From an uncultured Ignavibacteriota bacterium (GTDB lineage Bacteria > Bacteroidota > Ignavibacteria > Tepidaquicellales > Tepidaquicellaceae), in assembly GCA_937959065.1 (NCBI GenBank), contig CALGOI010000047.1, positions 1 through 39,673 on the forward strand: 39,673 bases of DNA, read 5' to 3'. This document shows positions 1 through 7,434 of this stretch, one piece after another (position 1 is the stretch's first letter; each line of letters opens with the position of its first letter). Below the pieces are notes generated by a model, which made no database searches, had not been told where the DNA came from, and saw nothing but the letters and a program-made list of their open reading frames with translations. Both the position numbers and the translations under genes were made by a program.

Positions 1-2
1 CT

Positions 3-317
3 ACCGGCGGCAGTAACCATAATCCGGATGAACCGTCAAATCCAAGCCCGGGTAACAATGCCACCAATGTTAGCAGGCAAAATCTAACAATTAGCTGGGA
101 TTGTACGGATCCTGACCAGGGTGATACTTTAAGGTATGATGTAATAATGGGAACATCTTCAAATCCAAGCACTATTATATCTAGCGACCAGCTTGCAAAA
201 TCGTACCATATTGTAATTTTACAGGCTAATGCGACATTCTATTGGAGAATTGTGGCTAAAGATAATCACGGGTCTTTCACTAATGGTCCCGTATGGAAAT
301 TTACAACAGGTAACTAA
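3..317 (+). CDS. C-terminal part of a fibronectin type III domain protein (5' end outside window)
   Basis: An open frame enters from the left edge and stops at TAA 315-317. The visible 104 residues form one FN3-like domain: a Pro/Asn linker (PSNPSPGNNATNV), then TISWDCTDPDQGDTLRYDV, and a closing FYWRIVAKDNHG strand followed by the C-terminus. This is the usual appearance of FN3 modules in large exported Bacteroidota proteins, where they act as spacers or binding modules. No type IX sorting domain follows, so the protein ends directly after the FN3 unit. The next gene starts 8 bases later on the same strand, which suggests co-transcription. The N-terminal function cannot be seen. Confidence 0.75.
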   Translation, partial: TGGSNHNPDEPSNPSPGNNATNVSRQNLTISWDCTDPDQGDTLRYDVIMGTSSNPSTIISSDQLAKSYHIVILQANATFYWRIVAKDNHGSFTNGPVWKFTTGN

Positions 318-325
318 ATATTGTA

Positions 326-1519
326 ATGATTAAAGAAATCAGGCAGCAGTATAACAGGGAATTCAACCAAGAAAACTACAACCTATTTCTTGAAGACCTC
401 GATAGGGAAAACGGGAGTAAAATAGAGTTTAGAATAGCCGAGACACCTATTTTTCTGCCTAAACAATTTATGCAAAGAGTATTAAATGCTGTCAATGATA
501 TTCTAGCGTCAATTAGCACCGATGAGTACCAGAAAAAAGTCGCACGGGCTGTACCTTCTGATCTTTTAGTGCCTAATGAGACCCCTTATGCAGATACATT
601 ATCAATCGACTTCGCTATCTGTATGGATGAAAATAATGAACCTACTCCAAGACTGATAGAACTGCAGGGTTTCCCCTCACTATACTTTTACCAGGTTTTA
701 CTCAATCGTAAATACAGGGAGTTTTTTAATATACCCGATGGGTTTACAAGTTTTTTTGGTGGAATGGATGAAGAAGCCTACATCGCTGAACTCAGAAAAG
801 TTATAATAGGAACAAGCTTCCCAGAGAACGTGGTCCTTCTTGAGATCGAACCACAAAAACAAAAAACTCTGGTCGATTTTATTATGACTGAAAAATGGCT
901 GGGAATAGACCATGTTTGTATTTCGGATGTTATCAAAGACGGTAAGAATCTCTATTACAAAAAGCACGGTAAAACTATCGAAATAGAGAAAGTCTATAAC
1001 AGGGTCATATTCGATGAGCTTCTTGCACGTAAAGACATACAATACCCGTTTGAGTTTCAGGAAGACCTTGATGTTACCTGGATACCACACCCTAACTGGT
1101 TTTTCAAGATCAGCAAGTATTCATTGCCTTTCCTTAAAAGCGAGTTCGTACCGGAGGCAAAATTTCTGAATGAATATGATACTTTCCCGGAAGATCTTGA
1201 GAATTATATTCTTAAAACTCTTTTCTCATTTGCTGGTAGCGGCATTATTTTTAATGTAAAAAAGCAGGACCTTGAAAATATTGAAGACAGGGAAAATTAT
1301 ATACTTCAGAAGAAAATTCAGTACGCCCCTGTGATAGAAACCCTGGATATCCCCGCCAAAGCCGAGCTGAGAATTCTTATGGTTTGGGACCATCAAAAAA
1401 ATAATTACATACCCGTTCATAATCTCGTCAGACTAAGTAAAGGTGAAATGATGGGAGTCGATTTTAATAAAAATAAAACTTGGGTTGGATCGAGTATAGC
1501 GTACTTCGAAAAAGATTAG
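326..1519 (+). CDS. Uncharacterised protein with ATP-grasp-like features
   Basis: A 397-residue soluble protein with no signal peptide or membrane segment. I do not recognise a named family. The second half resembles ATP-grasp ligases of the glutathionylspermidine-synthase type: a YNRVIFDEL stretch, an IPHPNWFFKISKYSLPFLKS segment, a glycine-containing loop (FSFAGSGIIFNV) following a LKTL strand, an ILQKKIQYAPV strand, and a late KAELRILMVWD / NLVRLSKGEMMGVDFN region with acidic and Asn residues that could bind Mg-ATP. IELQGFPSLYFYQ near residue 110 could be part of a substrate site. The ATP-grasp assignment is fold-level inference; substrate and product are unknown. It lies 8 bases after the FN3 gene and is followed at once by a hairpin at 1521-1549. 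Confidence 0.6.
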   Translation: MIKEIRQQYNREFNQENYNLFLEDLDRENGSKIEFRIAETPIFLPKQFMQRVLNAVNDILASISTDEYQKKVARAVPSDLLVPNETPYADTLSIDFAICMDENNEPTPRLIELQGFPSLYFYQVLLNRKYREFFNIPDGFTSFFGGMDEEAYIAELRKVIIGTSFPENVVLLEIEPQKQKTLVDFIMTEKWLGIDHVCISDVIKDGKNLYYKKHGKTIEIEKVYNRVIFDELLARKDIQYPFEFQEDLDVTWIPHPNWFFKISKYSLPFLKSEFVPEAKFLNEYDTFPEDLENYILKTLFSFAGSGIIFNVKKQDLENIEDRENYILQKKIQYAPVIETLDIPAKAELRILMVWDHQKNNYIPVHNLVRLSKGEMMGVDFNKNKTWVGSSIAYFEKD

Positions 1520-1520
1520 T

Positions 1521-1549
1521 GAAAGAGGCGGTTTTAATCCGCCTCTTTC
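1521..1549. terminator. 11-bp hairpin between convergent genes, probable bidirectional terminator
   Basis: A perfect inverted repeat, GAAAGAGGCGG (1521-1531) and CCGCCTCTTTC (1539-1549), encloses a 7-base loop. It starts two bases after the stop of the ATP-grasp-like gene and sits 13 bases beyond the end of the opposing dps gene. The tract after it on the plus strand (ATTTGTATTGTT) is T-rich but not a clean T run, so termination strength is uncertain. The position between two converging genes supports a shared terminator. Confidence 0.65.
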
Positions 1550-1562
1550 ATTTGTATTGTTA

Positions 1563-2027
1563 TCACTGACTGCTTCTTAACATCCATGCTGTTTTTTCGT
1601 GAATCTGAGCCCTTGCTATCAACATATCGGCTGTTGGGTCATCCCCGCCGTCTTCGGCTGGTTTTATACCTTCTTTAGCTACCTGCGCAACCTTCTCATT
1701 ATCTTCAGCAAGTATCTTGATCATATCATCCGCGCTCGGTATATCCTTATGCTCTTTTATTTCGGAAAGTTCTGAGTACTCGATAAACGTTCCCGGTGCT
1801 CTATGACCCAGAGTCCTTATTCTTTCGGCAATCTCATCCACAGCCGTAGCCAGTTCCAGGTACTGCTCTTCAAACATCTTATGAAGCGTGTAGAACTTAG
1901 GTCCTGTAACATTCCAGTGGAAATTATGTGTTTTTAAATAAAGCATGTAAGTGTTTGCTAGCAGCTTTGAAAGATGCTGGCTAATTTTCTCTGCTGCTTC
2001 AGTTGTTAATCCTAATTTTGCTTCCAT
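1563..2027 (-). CDS. dps: Dps-family ferritin-like DNA-protection protein
   Basis: Dps proteins form 12-subunit shells that oxidise Fe(II) with hydrogen peroxide and store iron, protecting DNA under oxidative or starvation stress. The 154-residue length is normal. The inter-subunit ferroxidase ligands are all present: H37 in FHWN, H49 in TLHKM, E53, D64 and E68 in DEIAER. Their spacing (12, 4, 11, 4) matches the E. coli Dps ligand pattern 51/63/67/78/82, with E53 in place of the first Asp. The N-terminus is short with few basic residues, so direct DNA binding is not evident. The start ATG is preceded by an AGAAAGGA ribosome-binding site about 8 bases upstream. It is the last gene of a minus-strand row, 19 bases after the AAA+ gene. 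Confidence 0.93.
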   Translation of the reverse strand: MEAKLGLTTEAAEKISQHLSKLLANTYMLYLKTHNFHWNVTGPKFYTLHKMFEEQYLELATAVDEIAERIRTLGHRAPGTFIEYSELSEIKEHKDIPSADDMIKILAEDNEKVAQVAKEGIKPAEDGGDDPTADMLIARAQIHEKTAWMLRSSQ

Positions 2028-2046
2028 TGTTTGTTATCCTTTCTTT

Positions 2047-3564
2047 TTATTTATAATAATCTTCTTCGTATCCGTAGCTGTCATCGGAGGAAAACATGCT
2101 TCCAACCAAGTCTTTATAGGATGTTTCATTATCGCATACGTCCTTCGCAATCTTGGAATTTTGGTGTAAGCCGTCCAGCACGAATTCCATAAGAGATGCC
2201 ATTTCAAATTCCGTCTCGAAATACTGCGGATATTTTTTAATAAACTTTTCTAATCCTTTTACTTCCTTTAGTTTAGAATAATAGCTTTTAAAATCCAAAT
2301 TGTCTTTGAGGCTCAGTACACCCCCGCTCTGGAACCAGTCGATGATTTCCTCATACGGACTTTTGAAATTTGGATCCTTTTTTCTTCTTTCCAGAGGGTC
2401 CGGAAAGTATTTCCTGAATACATCCCTTGTGGCTTTGGCAAGTATCGATTTAGCTACCTTCGATGGACCTTCCTGCTCCCCTTCGAATACCAGCTCCACC
2501 TTGCCCGTAATACCTGGTAAAACAGCATTCATATCACAAATCCTAGGCATTATCATATCCTCATTATTGGAGATAGCTCTCCTCTCAGCATTACTGATTA
2601 AATTTTCCATAGAAGAAATAGTTAGTCTTGCGCTAACACCGGATTTCTGATCAACAAACTCACTCTCCCTGGCTTTGAATGCAGCCATTTCGATGATCTC
2701 TTTGAAATAATGGGGAATATTTAGATTCAACCCCGTATCCCTCTTTGTCCATGCTTGGGTTTCTGTTATCTTGATTCCATCCTCTACTTCCCTCGGATAA
2801 TGTGTAAGTACCTGGGAGTCTATCCTGTCCTTCAGCGGAGTGATAATATTACCCCTATTCGTATAATCTTCCGGGTTTGCAGTAAAAACTATGAGCAGGT
2901 CGAGAGGAATCCTTATATTAAATCCCCTTATTTGTATGTCCTTCTCCTGCATAATGTTTAATAATCCCACCTGGATTCTTGGCTGGAGATCAGGCAGCTC
3001 ATTTATTACGAATATCCCTCTGTTGGTACGCGGAATAATTCCATAATGTATCGCTCCCTCATGTGAGTAATGAAGACGTTGATTCGCAGCCTTTATCGGA
3101 TCGATGTCACCTATTAAGTCAGCTATATTAACATCCGGTGTTGCAAGTTTTTCGCTGTATCTTCTATCCCGGTGTATCCATTCTATCTCGGTATCATCTC
3201 CCTGTTCATTAACCATATCCACCGCAAATTTTGATATCGGGTGATATGGATCGTCATTTATTTCTGAACCTTTTACTATTGGAATATACTCATCTAATAG
3301 CAGAGGCAGCATTCTTGCGATTTTTGTCTTAGCCTGTCCCCGAAGACCTAGAAGAAGTATGTCATGTTTGGCGAGTATAGAGTTTTGAATGGCCGGTATT
3401 ACAGTGTCATCATATCCTACAATGTCCTCGAATAGTATATCCTTCGTCTTCAGCTTGCAAATAAGATTCTTTCTTAGCTCATCTTTTACGGACAATACCT
3501 TGTACCCGGATTTCTTCAGATCACCGATGGTTTTTAATTTCGAAATGTCTAAATTCTCTTGCAT
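2047..3564 (-). CDS. MoxR/BchI-type AAA+ ATPase (magnesium chelatase subunit I-like)
   Basis: A 505-residue AAA+ ATPase. Numbered from the ATG at 3564, it shows a Walker A loop GLRGQAKT (73-80), a Walker B-type strand GIFVINELPDL (183-193) with Asn-Glu instead of Asp-Glu, a sensor-1 segment IVFTANPEDY (225-234) and an arginine in LKDRIDS near 247. The NE form recurs, as far as I recall, in a group of chelatase-like ATPases of unknown substrate, so it need not be a defect. MoxR-type ATPases act as chaperones or assembly factors, commonly with a VWA-domain partner, but none is in the window. A longer frame with a start at 3639 would run through the preceding gene, so I chose 3564. The upstream neighbours are a one-helix membrane protein and an M48 protease, suggesting a membrane quality-control role, which is inference. 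Confidence 0.82.
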   Translation of the reverse strand: MQENLDISKLKTIGDLKKSGYKVLSVKDELRKNLICKLKTKDILFEDIVGYDDTVIPAIQNSILAKHDILLLGLRGQAKTKIARMLPLLLDEYIPIVKGSEINDDPYHPISKFAVDMVNEQGDDTEIEWIHRDRRYSEKLATPDVNIADLIGDIDPIKAANQRLHYSHEGAIHYGIIPRTNRGIFVINELPDLQPRIQVGLLNIMQEKDIQIRGFNIRIPLDLLIVFTANPEDYTNRGNIITPLKDRIDSQVLTHYPREVEDGIKITETQAWTKRDTGLNLNIPHYFKEIIEMAAFKARESEFVDQKSGVSARLTISSMENLISNAERRAISNNEDMIMPRICDMNAVLPGITGKVELVFEGEQEGPSKVAKSILAKATRDVFRKYFPDPLERRKKDPNFKSPYEEIIDWFQSGGVLSLKDNLDFKSYYSKLKEVKGLEKFIKKYPQYFETEFEMASLMEFVLDGLHQNSKIAKDVCDNETSYKDLVGSMFSSDDSYGYEEDYYK

Positions 3565-3577
3565 TAATATTATATTT

Positions 3578-3868
3578 TTATGTTCCTGTTTTGCTTGATT
3601 TGATGTTTGGTTTATCGTATGTAACTTTGACGTCACCAATAAATAGTTCGTTCAGCATCGAATCTGTAGGAGATAACCTCTCATCGAACAATCCTGTTAT
3701 AAGATTTTTAAATCCGGCTTTTAATTCCGTTACTGTTTCATCTATTTCCGCTTTTGCCAGGTTAATTATCACTATAAACATTATGGCGTGTATCACCAAC
3801 GAATACCAGATAGAAATAGCCGGTGCTTTGTGCTTATAATCCCTTAATTTTGGTTTATCATAATTCAT
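3578..3868 (-). CDS. Small single-pass membrane protein of unknown function
   Basis: A 96-residue protein with a basic N-terminal segment (MNYDKPKLRDYKHK), one hydrophobic helix (AISIWYSLVIHAIMFIVIINLA, broken here only by its length) and a soluble tail of about 60 residues rich in Asp/Glu and Ser/Thr. I recognise no family. The ATG at 3868 overlaps the end of the M48 protease gene by 11 bases; an upstream TTG at 3886 would lengthen the overlap and is less likely. It ends 13 bases before the AAA+ ATPase start, so these three genes look translationally linked. It could be an adaptor or substrate for the protease or the ATPase, but nothing in the sequence shows this directly. Confidence 0.6.
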   Translation of the reverse strand: MNYDKPKLRDYKHKAPAISIWYSLVIHAIMFIVIINLAKAEIDETVTELKAGFKNLITGLFDERLSPTDSMLNELFIGDVKVTYDKPNIKSSKTGT

Positions 3869-4976
3869 AACCTTTTGCGAATTCAATCCTTTTCTCGACT
3901 GATGGATGAGAATGAAATAAGAATTCTATAACTTTATTTGGACTCCTCTCCGAAAGGTTTTGCTCGGCAAGCTTTTCCATTGTGCTTACCAGAGCATATC
4001 TGTTTCCGGTAGTCTCCAATGCGTAACTGTCAGCCTCATATTCATACTTCCTTGATAATATACTGTTGATTGGAGTAGTGATTAATCCGTATATACTTAA
4101 ATATAACACAAGTAAAGGTAATGCCGCTAGATCATACACGCTGTTGTAACCAAACCATCCTATTGTTGCTTCATATAGTTTTGCGGTAAGGAATAAACCT
4201 AAAAAAGTACTGAGCGTGGAGGTGAAAATCAACTTGCTAATATGTTTCTTAGCGTAATGTCCGAGCTCATGCGCGAATACATATTCTATCTCGTCCGCGG
4301 TAAAATTATCTATAAGTGTATCACCTAATATAATCCTTTTTGATTTACCTGTCCCGGTAAATGCGGCGTTTGCTTTCTTTGTATTCTTGCTCATGTTAAA
4401 GGTGAATATTCCCTCTACTTTCACTCCCGCTTTATCACAAATGGTCAGGATGCGTTCTTTCAGTGTTCCTCCTTCGATTGGAGTCAATTCATAAAATAAC
4501 GGGAATATCAAAACCGGGGCTAACCTCCCTAATACAACCGATACCAGGAACATCATGACAGCAAGGACTAGCCACCACCATTCACCTGTATTCATCAGTA
4601 TAAAATAAAAACCCAGCAGAAGGGGAATCCCTAAAACCAGTCCCACAGCCATTCCTTTGATGTTTTCCAGTAAATATGCACCGATTGTCTGGTTTGAAAG
4701 CTCATATTTATGTTCAAGAATATAACCAGAAAAAAATGACAACGGGAATGTGATAATCGATTCACCTAATCCAATAATACCGGCAAATAACAGTAAAGCA
4801 AGATATGGGTTACTCGAGATTGAATTAGCCAATTCTGATATTTCCTTTGAAAGCCCTGTAAATACCAAAATTAAAAGAACGGCAAACATTATGCCCGTGC
4901 TTGCAAACGATATTATTCTCTTTGTCTTGGCATACTTTTTTGCCTTCAGATTCTTATCTTTTCCGTCTGGATCCAT
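3858..4976 (-). CDS. M48-family membrane zinc metalloprotease (HtpX/Ste24-like)
   Basis: A 372-residue integral membrane protease. The zinc site is HELGH (236-240) within EIEYVFAHELGHYAKKH, and the third ligand is probably E312 in YEYEADSYA, the usual EYxAD motif. Hydrophobic helices lie at about 20-42, 57-80, 108-128, 132-158, 250-268 and 282-300. A short charged N-terminus precedes the first helix. M48 membrane proteases cut misfolded membrane proteins (HtpX) or prenylated peptides (Ste24); in bacteria the former role is typical. The length and the extended N-terminal helices look more Ste24-like than HtpX-like. It lies between a Yip1-family gene and a one-helix protein, overlapping the latter. 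Confidence 0.87.
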   Translation of the reverse strand: MDPDGKDKNLKAKKYAKTKRIISFASTGIMFAVLLILVFTGLSKEISELANSISSNPYLALLLFAGIIGLGESIITFPLSFFSGYILEHKYELSNQTIGAYLLENIKGMAVGLVLGIPLLLGFYFILMNTGEWWWLVLAVMMFLVSVVLGRLAPVLIFPLFYELTPIEGGTLKERILTICDKAGVKVEGIFTFNMSKNTKKANAAFTGTGKSKRIILGDTLIDNFTADEIEYVFAHELGHYAKKHISKLIFTSTLSTFLGLFLTAKLYEATIGWFGYNSVYDLAALPLLVLYLSIYGLITTPINSILSRKYEYEADSYALETTGNRYALVSTMEKLAEQNLSERSPNKVIEFLFHSHPSVEKRIEFAKGYEL

Positions 4977-5011
4977 GTATCAATATAACAAGTTTACCCG
5001 CTAAAAAATTT

Positions 5012-5806
5012 TTAACCAAAGGCAACACCCATTACAGATGTGAGGAGTACCCAAATGATCCACAGTCCGAATGTTAAGCCATATGCCTGTCCGGGCTTTA
5101 TTCTTCCTATCTTCATCAAACCTATGGATACAACAACGTAGAACCAGATAGAGAATAAATCTATTGAAAATAAAATAGTATAAAGTGCTCCCTGGGAATC
5201 GGGCTGCATAAATAATGCAGCACCTATTGTTGTTAACCGCCCAAGCACTATAGATAGAACGGCTGTGATTACCTGTTGAAGTCCTGAGATTAAAAAGGCC
5301 GGTCCGATCGCATTTAAAACATCCGAATAGGATGCGGTAGACTTAAATACTTTTAATCCAATGAAGTATAATAATCCCATCAGGAATAAAATTACAAACG
5401 GTCCGATAATTGCCCATCCATATGCCATGATCTGGAAAAAGGGTGAAGTAGGATCCATCATTTTTTCCTGCATTTCCATTGCTTCGTTTCCCTGTTCCTG
5501 GGACATTTTACCGGCGTTAACTTGCTCCTGTATCTTCTCCTGTGCTTTTTTAAGCTCAGTTTCCATCTTATCACCCATTATCTGAGCATCAGAAAAGACT
5601 ATAAAAGTTGCGATAAGGTAAAGCACTGCAAAAATGATCGTTGGCAGTGGCCAGTATTTCCTTGTTGAACCCTGTCCGATTGATTCATATGTCTCGCCCG
5701 GCTCGGTAAAAACTCCTACCATTACATCGGTTGAAGAAAGCTCTTCATAAGGTTCCGTTATTAGATTGGAATTTTCCCGGTCATTCTGTAAATTTTCTTC
5801 GTCCAT
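5012..5806 (-). CDS. Yip1-family integral membrane protein
   Basis: A 264-residue membrane protein. A soluble N-terminus contains a VGVFTEPGETYESIG segment typical of bacterial Yip1 proteins, which often start with a short 'F..P...' motif before the membrane core. Hydrophobic helices are visible at about 54-71, 130-152, 165-190, 207-230 and 240-262. Between the first and second helices lies a charged, probably coiled-coil loop (KMETELKKAQEKIQEQVNAG and following, about 80-115), longer than I would expect. The biochemical role of bacterial Yip1 proteins is not established. It lies 35 bases upstream of the M48 protease and 25 bases after nadD. Confidence 0.7.
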   Translation of the reverse strand: MDEENLQNDRENSNLITEPYEELSSTDVMVGVFTEPGETYESIGQGSTRKYWPLPTIIFAVLYLIATFIVFSDAQIMGDKMETELKKAQEKIQEQVNAGKMSQEQGNEAMEMQEKMMDPTSPFFQIMAYGWAIIGPFVILFLMGLLYFIGLKVFKSTASYSDVLNAIGPAFLISGLQQVITAVLSIVLGRLTTIGAALFMQPDSQGALYTILFSIDLFSIWFYVVVSIGLMKIGRIKPGQAYGLTFGLWIIWVLLTSVMGVAFG

Positions 5807-5831
5807 GGTTTTGATTTAATTATTTAATTTT

Positions 5832-6422
5832 TTAATCAATGTAAAGGTTATTATCTGAAATGTACTTTTCTACTTCAGGGTGTACCAGATATTTTATTGA
5901 TTTTCCATGTGCAACATGATCTCTTACGAGCGATGAAGAAATTTCTATCAGCGGTGTACTTAAAAATTTTACACGGGATGAATATTCGTGCTTCGCGTCC
6001 TGTACTACATAGTTCGGTCTTGCAATTACCACTACCTCCGATAAAAGGAAAAGCTTCTCAGGTTGTTTCCATCTCGGCAAGCTGATAAGGTTATCTATGC
6101 CGAGTATCAGGTATAATTTTACGAAATCATCCTTATAATGTTCTTTTAATTTTAATATTGTGTCAACTGTATAACTAACTTCCTTCGTATTACTCACTTC
6201 GATATTGCTAACTTCAAAATTATCATCATCTTCGAATGCCAGCTTTGCCATGTTAAACCTGTGCTCTGGAGATATGGTCTCGCTTTCTTTAAACGGATGT
6301 TTACCCGATGGAATAAATATGATTTTATCGAGATGCATTTGTTCCCTAACATCATCTGCAAGTATGGCATGCGCTACGTGTGGAGGATCGAAAGTTCCGC
6401 CGAAAATTCCGTACCTTTTCAT
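5832..6422 (-). CDS. nadD: Nicotinate-nucleotide adenylyltransferase
   Basis: NadD transfers AMP from ATP to nicotinate mononucleotide, giving deamido-NAD in NAD biosynthesis in the cytoplasm. The N-terminus has the nucleotidyltransferase signature GIFGGTFDPPHVAH with the HxxH-type catalytic histidines, and the C-terminal ISSSLVRD motif is the family's ISxTxIR equivalent. The ATG at 6422 gives a 196-residue protein beginning MKRYGIFGGTFDP, which is the normal length and start. A longer frame from 6452 adds ten residues with no family counterpart and was rejected. It heads the minus-strand row nadD, Yip1, M48 protease and downstream genes, and diverges from the EamA transporter. Confidence 0.95.
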   Translation of the reverse strand: MKRYGIFGGTFDPPHVAHAILADDVREQMHLDKIIFIPSGKHPFKESETISPEHRFNMAKLAFEDDDNFEVSNIEVSNTKEVSYTVDTILKLKEHYKDDFVKLYLILGIDNLISLPRWKQPEKLFLLSEVVVIARPNYVVQDAKHEYSSRVKFLSTPLIEISSSLVRDHVAHGKSIKYLVHPEVEKYISDNNLYID

Positions 6423-6552
6423 TCTGAATTTTAGTATTAAAAAAGATAACAATAACCTTATTCATTTAATAGATATTTTTAAAGTAAATAAAGTGGATGG
6501 AAGTATCTATTAATCTTTAATTAAATGAATTATATTGTTCAAATATTTTCGT
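6423..6552. promoter_or_regulatory. Divergent nadD/EamA intergenic region with an interrupted inverted repeat
   Basis: This 130-base AT-rich gap must hold promoters for both divergent genes. It contains an inverted repeat: ATTCATTTAATAGATA at 6460-6475 is matched on the other side by TATCTATT (6504-6511) and ATTAAATGAAT (6520-6530), the right arm being split by 8 extra bases. I cannot assign clear -35/-10 boxes. The repeat could be an operator or chance in AT-rich DNA. Confidence 0.35.
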
Positions 6553-7434
6553 ATGTTTAGCAGGAAAACAATTGCATTTATAGAGTTATTCATTGCGGCT
6601 ATCACATGGTCGTCGCTTTTTATTTTTTTGAAGGATCTCGAAAAAGCCGGACTCGATCCTGCAAATATCATCAGTGCAAGAATGATAATTACGTCCCTAA
6701 TGATAGGCGTTATTGCATTGGCAATGAAATTGAAATTTCCAGCATGGAAAGATGTACCTCTGCTTATGACGCCCGGAATCCTGTTCTTTTTTGGTGCGAT
6801 TCTTATCGCATCTGGTGAGGAAGGACAATCACCGGGGATTACGGCTTTCCTGGGTTTTTTTATCCCTATTATACTTAGTTTGTTTCTTCTTGGGAAGCTG
6901 AAAGTAAAGCTTAATCACATTGGTGTTGTTTCCCTGATTTCTGCTGTCATTGGTCTAGTGTTAACGGGGGTCGGCGACGAGATCAATTTTAACATCGACC
7001 TTCTTATTATTTTCCTTGGGGCGTGTCTTGCAGGAGTTTATTTTGTTTCTCAAAAATTTCTTGTCAAAAAACATGGACCATATATCGTTACAGTATTTGC
7101 TATGTGGGGAGGTGTACCGTTTGCTTTATTTTTCATGCCCTCCTTCTTCTCCCAGGTTCCACAGATGGATGAAGGTAACTGGGTTATGATGATTGCATTA
7201 TGTGTGATAGCTACTCTGATTCCTTTCTTTATGTTCACACATGCTATGAGAGAGGCAGGCCCTGCCGAAGGAACCGCCGTTAATATTTTGATTCCTTTCT
7301 TCGGAAGTCTTCTCGCTTGGGTTATTAACGGGTTTTCATTGAGTACACTTACTGTTGTGGGAGGATTGTTATCTCTTGCTGCGGTTTTGGTTTACATAAA
7401 TAAGGGTATAGTTAATAAGGAAGAAGAATCTTAA
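6553..7434 (+). CDS. EamA/DMT-superfamily transporter
   Basis: A polytopic membrane protein of 293 residues from the ATG at 6553. About ten hydrophobic helices are arranged as two EamA halves of roughly 145 residues each, the usual architecture of drug/metabolite transporters (RhaT/YdcZ-like exporters). Typical features are IAAITWSSLFIF in helix 1, GEEGQSPGITAFLGFFIPI in the first half and AMREAGPAEGTAVNILIPF in the second. The substrate cannot be predicted from sequence. A TTG at 6535 would add six residues; I prefer the ATG, although neither has a good Shine-Dalgarno site. The stop codon overlaps the stop codon of the convergent GT4 gene within the palindrome TTAA (7431-7434). Confidence 0.87.
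   Translation: MFSRKTIAFIELFIAAITWSSLFIFLKDLEKAGLDPANIISARMIITSLMIGVIALAMKLKFPAWKDVPLLMTPGILFFFGAILIASGEEGQSPGITAFLGFFIPIILSLFLLGKLKVKLNHIGVVSLISAVIGLVLTGVGDEINFNIDLLIIFLGACLAGVYFVSQKFLVKKHGPYIVTVFAMWGGVPFALFFMPSFFSQVPQMDEGNWVMMIALCVIATLIPFFMFTHAMREAGPAEGTAVNILIPFFGSLLAWVINGFSLSTLTVVGGLLSLAAVLVYINKGIVNKEEES

Noticed and set aside
2047..3564. Asn in the Walker B motif as a sign of a dead ATPase
   Set aside because: The glutamate is kept and, from memory, GIFxINELPDL text occurs across a chelatase-like subgroup, so it is likely normal for the group.
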